DNA from: Chlorobiota bacterium
Lineage (GTDB): Bacteria > Bacteroidota > Bacteroidia > Flavobacteriales > Flavobacteriaceae
Length of the DNA stretch: 9,242 nt
Assembly (NCBI GenBank): GCA_013151975.1
Contig: JAADHG010000214.1
Location: 1 to 9,242 of the forward strand
Reading direction: 5' to 3'
Shown here: positions 6,933 through 9,242 of the stretch, in pieces
Layout: every line of letters starts with the position of its first letter
Numbering within the stretch: position 1 is the first letter of the stretch
Made by a program: the position numbers and the translations under genes
The notes under the pieces: model-generated
Seen by the model: only the letters and a program-made list of their open reading frames with translations
What the model was told of the DNA's origin: nothing
The model's database searches: none

Positions 6933-7167
6933 TTAACGTTTACTTTTAAGTGTTAAATTTTAACATTTCAATCGTTAAAACGCAAAAAAGCCATGCCGTT
7001 TGACGATTTTTAACCGAAATCCTTTGATTTTTCAAAAAAAATGTTGAAGTTAGTGTCACCAAATCTAATTAACCTACAGTTATGAAAAATTTTAAGCGCA
7101 TAGTGCTATTAGTTACACTTGTTGTACTAGTAGTTCAAGTATTTTTAAATTAAGAATATTAAGTTAA
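6933..7167. promoter_or_regulatory. Cluster of seven GTTAA/TTAAC words
   Basis: GTTAA or its complement TTAAC occurs at 6933, 6952, 6960, 6974, 7010, 7069 and 7163. From base composition (about one third each of A and T) I would expect about one such word in 235 bp on the two strands together. Two of them form the perfect palindrome TGTTAAA-T-TTTAACA. Most lie just upstream of the small ORF at 7082, so they could be binding sites for a regulator of it. This is inference from word counts only. Confidence 0.35.
7082..7153 (+). CDS. Small hydrophobic peptide, 23 residues (putative)
   Basis: ATGAAAAATTTTAAG opens a 23-codon ORF whose product begins MKNFKR and continues as an almost uninterrupted run of Val, Leu, Thr and Phe (IVLLVTLVVLVVQVFLN), ending TAA. 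Basic residues followed by about 15 hydrophobic ones fit a single-pass inner-membrane small protein, or the hydrophobic type I toxin class. Supporting signs are the A-rich start typical of this phylum, an isolated position in a gap otherwise free of genes, and a strong terminator 122 bp downstream on the same strand. I see no Shine-Dalgarno sequence and no convincing TAnnTTTG box upstream. I do not recognise the peptide and assign no function. In A+T-rich DNA a 23-codon ORF can occur by chance, but the clean basic-plus-hydrophobic make-up argues for a real gene. Confidence 0.5.
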   Translation: MKNFKRIVLLVTLVVLVVQVFLN

Positions 7168-7274
7168 ACCCAAATCGTAACATTATTTTCCCATAAGGAC
7201 ATATAAAATACCACAACAGGATAATTGAATCATTTTATAAAATATGATTAATAGCACATTTATTTTGGATGGTT

Positions 7275-7303
7275 ATGCCTGAACTTCGGTTCAGGCATTT
7301 TTT
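7275..7303 (+). terminator. TTCG-tetraloop terminator
   Basis: A perfect 10-bp stem, ATGCCTGAAC (7275-7284) with GTTCAGGCAT (7289-7298), carries the very stable loop C(TTCG)G and is followed by six T (7298-7303). It reads on the + strand; there is no A-run on its left, so it should not work in reverse. It lies 349 bp past serS and 122 bp past the small ORF, so it ends either a serS read-through transcript or, more interestingly, a separate small transcript containing the 23-codon ORF. Confidence 0.92.
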
Positions 7304-7353
7304 ATAATAACATTCACAAAACTAACTACCACATTCATTATATTTACACTGCT

Positions 7354-9132
7354 ATGAAGCACTTATTATACATATGTAGTTTTTTGTTTTGCTTATCCGT
7401 TTTTTCTCAAAACGAAATGTTGGCTAAAGATTATTTTGATCGAGGAGAGTTCGAAAAAGCACTCATATCGTATCAAAAACTGTACAAAGAAAAGAAAGGA
7501 AATATCAATTACTTACTTAAAATTGTACAAATCCATCAGCAGTTAGAACACTACGATATTTCTGAAAAACTGCTCGTTGAACAAATCAATAACAGTAAGA
7601 ACCCACAATTCTATGTAGAATTAGGATATAATTTTCAACTTAAAGGAGAACAAGAAAAAGCCGAAGAAAATTATAAAAAAGCCATACTAAAAATAGAAGA
7701 CGAACCTATTTATGCCTTTTATGTTGCAAGACGCTTTGAGGAACATGCATTAATTGATAATGCAGCAATAGTTTACGAAAGAGCTATGCAGCTTCGTCCA
7801 GAAGCTAATTATAATATTCAGTTAGCAAGAATTTATGGCGAACAGGGTAAGGTTGAGAAAATGTTTAGCAGCTATGTTAACTTTCTTGAAAAAAATGGCA
7901 CTTATATTAGTCAGGCACAACGTATATTTAGCCAATACATTTCTGAAAATGGAGAAGACGAAAACAATATTTTATTACGGAAAGTACTACTCAAAAAAAT
8001 ACAAACACAACCTAATGTGCTTTGGAATCAACTATTAAGTTGGTTATTTGTGCAACAAAAGGATTATAAAAAAGCATTTGCACAAGAAAAAGCAATTTAT
8101 AAGCGAGAACAGGAAACCTTGCAAGGCATTATGGATTTAGCAAGAATAACTGTGGAAGAAGATGATGTAGACATTGCAAATGAAATTTTAAGATATTTAA
8201 TAGATAATGCTATTGATATAGAAACGGTTTTAGAGGCGCATAAAAGTGTATTGGAATTACAAACCAAACATGCCTCAAAGTCTGATTATACAACTATTGA
8301 CAAGACATATAAAAGCTTAATTGCTCAATTTGGCCGTAACCCACAAACAATAAACTTGCAATTATCTTATGGGCATTTTATTGCTTTTTACTTAAATAAA
8401 CCACAAGCAGCAACAATCTTTCTTAAAGAAGCTTTAAAAACCAGATTACCAAGAATACAAGCAGCAAGAGTGAAATTGAAATTGGGTGATATTTTGGTAT
8501 TTCAAGAAAAGTTTAACGAAGCATTAATTTACTATTCTCAAATACAAACGAGTTTAAAAAACAGTACAATTTCTCAGGAAGCCCGATTTAGAGTAGCCAA
8601 AGCAAGTTATTATAAAGGCGATTTTAAATGGGCAGAATCTCAACTTAAAATTTTAAAGGCCTCAACATCGCAACTTATCGCAAATGATGCGCTAGATCTA
8701 AAATTGCTTATCTCCGATAATAAATACGAAGATTCTACCCAAACAGCACTTAAGTTATATGCCAAAGCCGATTTATATGCATTTCAAAATAAAACAGATA
8801 AAGCGATTTCTCTATTAGATAAAATTTTGCAAGACCATAAAACAGAAACCATAGTAGATCAAGCGCTATTTAAACAAGCACAATTGTTTGAGAAGAAAAA
8901 AGAATACCATAAGGCAGAGTCTAATTATAGTACAATTATTGAGAATTATAAAGAAGATATTTTAGCCGATGATGCGTATTTTGCTTTAGCAGAATTGTAT
9001 GTAAACCATTTGGGACAACCGGAAAAAGCAAAAGCACTTTACGAACAAATTATCTTTAGTTATGCCGATAGCATCTACTTTGTAGACGCTAGAAAAAAAT
9101 ATAGAGCATTACGTGGCGATGCTATAAATTAG
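7354..9132 (+). CDS. Exported tetratricopeptide-repeat protein
   Basis: This 592-residue protein has a Sec signal peptide (MKHLLYICSFLFCLSVFSQ, likely cut near residue 19), so it should act in the periplasm. No lipobox Cys is seen at the cleavage point. The rest is alpha-helical TPR repeats with the usual small/aromatic pattern. Clear ones include AKDYFDRGEFEKALISYQKL (from about 24), ELGYNFQLKGEQEKAEENYK (about 90), an AALIYYERA-like repeat near 130-145, KLGDILVFQEKFNEALIYYS (about 375), AKASYYKGDFKWAESQLKIL (about 415), and two near the end (about 504-532 and 541-570) that recall BamD/YbgF-type repeats. TPR arrays bind protein partners; the partner here is unknown. Proteins of this kind, ending in RALRGD-like sequence, are commonly found near serS in flavobacteria (from memory). 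The start is the first ATG before the signal peptide. Its TAG stop overlaps the stop of the converging gene at the right edge. Confidence 0.9.
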   Translation: MKHLLYICSFLFCLSVFSQNEMLAKDYFDRGEFEKALISYQKLYKEKKGNINYLLKIVQIHQQLEHYDISEKLLVEQINNSKNPQFYVELGYNFQLKGEQEKAEENYKKAILKIEDEPIYAFYVARRFEEHALIDNAAIVYERAMQLRPEANYNIQLARIYGEQGKVEKMFSSYVNFLEKNGTYISQAQRIFSQYISENGEDENNILLRKVLLKKIQTQPNVLWNQLLSWLFVQQKDYKKAFAQEKAIYKREQETLQGIMDLARITVEEDDVDIANEILRYLIDNAIDIETVLEAHKSVLELQTKHASKSDYTTIDKTYKSLIAQFGRNPQTINLQLSYGHFIAFYLNKPQAATIFLKEALKTRLPRIQAARVKLKLGDILVFQEKFNEALIYYSQIQTSLKNSTISQEARFRVAKASYYKGDFKWAESQLKILKASTSQLIANDALDLKLLISDNKYEDSTQTALKLYAKADLYAFQNKTDKAISLLDKILQDHKTETIVDQALFKQAQLFEKKKEYHKAESNYSTIIENYKEDILADDAYFALAELYVNHLGQPEKAKALYEQIIFSYADSIYFVDARKKYRALRGDAIN

Positions 9133-9242
9133 GTTTGAATATATGATAATAGCAAAAAGCCAAAACCTATATCTACATGTTCTAACTCTTTACGCTTTAC
9201 AAGACCAACTACACCTATTGTTTTATTCTGCTCGTGTTTAAG
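9129..9242 (-). pseudogene. GNAT acetyltransferase remnant, C-terminally truncated, runs off the window
   Basis: On the - strand an open frame enters from the right edge and reads 37 residues before TAA (9131-9129). The segment KTIGVVGLVKRKELEHVDIGFGFL matches the central beta strands of GNAT N-acetyltransferases of the RimJ/RimL-like type, whose typical form is IGxxGLxKRxxLxxxDIGFAFLPEY followed by xGKGYA. After GFGFL the frame gives only LLSYIQT and stops. The acetyl-CoA-binding R/Q-x-x-G-x-G/A loop and the roughly 60 residues that should follow are absent. The other two frames do not restore them, because that DNA is the intact 3' end of the TPR gene. The gene is therefore probably a decayed or truncated copy; its 5' part lies outside the window, so I cannot exclude an unusual short protein. 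Overlap with the TPR stop is 4 bp, tail to tail. Confidence 0.6.

Larger units (their letters stand above)
6926..7353. other. 428-bp gap with small ORF, repeat words and terminator
   Basis: This gap lies between serS and the TPR gene. It holds a GTTAA/TTAAC-rich stretch (6933-7167), a palindrome TGTTAAATTTTAACA (6951-6965), a possible imperfect hairpin with arms GTTAAAA (6974-6980) and TTTTAAC (7008-7014), a 23-codon ORF (7082-7153), about 120 bp of A+T-rich DNA in which I recognise nothing (7154-7274), and a strong terminator (7275-7303). The last 50 bp before the TPR gene contain only a weak promoter-like TATATTTA close to its ATG. No tRNA or known structured RNA was recognised by eye. Confidence 0.6.

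Noticed and set aside
7244..7282. 12-codon ORF (MINSTFILDGYA) ending in the terminator stem, as a possible attenuation leader
   Set aside because: No run of a regulatory amino acid and no alternative hairpin; the length is easily reached by chance.
7835..8038. Out-of-frame + strand ORF of 67 codons inside the TPR gene
   Set aside because: The TPR repeats run through it in the other frame, and the product has no recognisable pattern.
9130..9169. Inverted repeat TAGGTTT / AAACCTA after the TPR stop as a terminator
   Set aside because: Only 7 bp with a 26-nt loop and no T-run; it lies within the GNAT-like coding remnant.

Overview
The window looks like a fragment of a low-GC member of the Bacteroidota, most likely the Flavobacteriaceae. 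The signs are strong A+T bias, almost no Shine-Dalgarno sequences, TAnnTTTG-type -7 promoter boxes before ribF and serS, a secreted metalloprotease with a type IX secretion (T9SS) C-terminal signal, and flavobacterial-type versions of L25, Pth, RibF and SerS. This placement is inferred from the proteins; no rRNA is present.

Layout, left to right. Bases 1-38 do not fit the gene that follows and may be a damaged contig edge. Then come a 5'-truncated ribosomal protein L25 gene (rplY, +) with a strong terminator at 541-577; peptidyl-tRNA hydrolase (pth, +); a secreted M43-type zinc metalloprotease with a T9SS sorting domain (+) and its terminator at 3303-3334; bifunctional riboflavin kinase/FAD synthetase (ribF, + , TTG start); an 8-bp-overlapping membrane protein of the HTTM / vitamin K-dependent gamma-carboxylase family (+); and seryl-tRNA synthetase (serS, +) with a predicted promoter of its own. 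A 428-bp gap (6926-7353) follows. It holds a cluster of GTTAA/TTAAC words, an unlisted 23-codon ORF for a tiny hydrophobic peptide (7082-7153) and a perfect TTCG-loop terminator (7275-7303). Next is a large exported TPR-repeat protein (+). At the right edge, on the - strand, lies the C-terminal end of a GNAT acetyltransferase-like gene that stops just where the acetyl-CoA-binding loop should begin. Its stop codon overlaps the TPR gene's stop by 4 bp.

Most of the window is housekeeping: translation (L25, Pth, SerS) and flavin cofactor synthesis (RibF). The accessory parts are the secreted protease, the gamma-carboxylase homologue, the small-peptide locus and the broken GNAT gene. I see no mobile element, CRISPR array, phage gene, rRNA or tRNA. 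The best candidates for something undescribed are the small hydrophobic peptide with its GTTAA-rich upstream region, and the full-length vitamin K carboxylase-like protein coupled to ribF.
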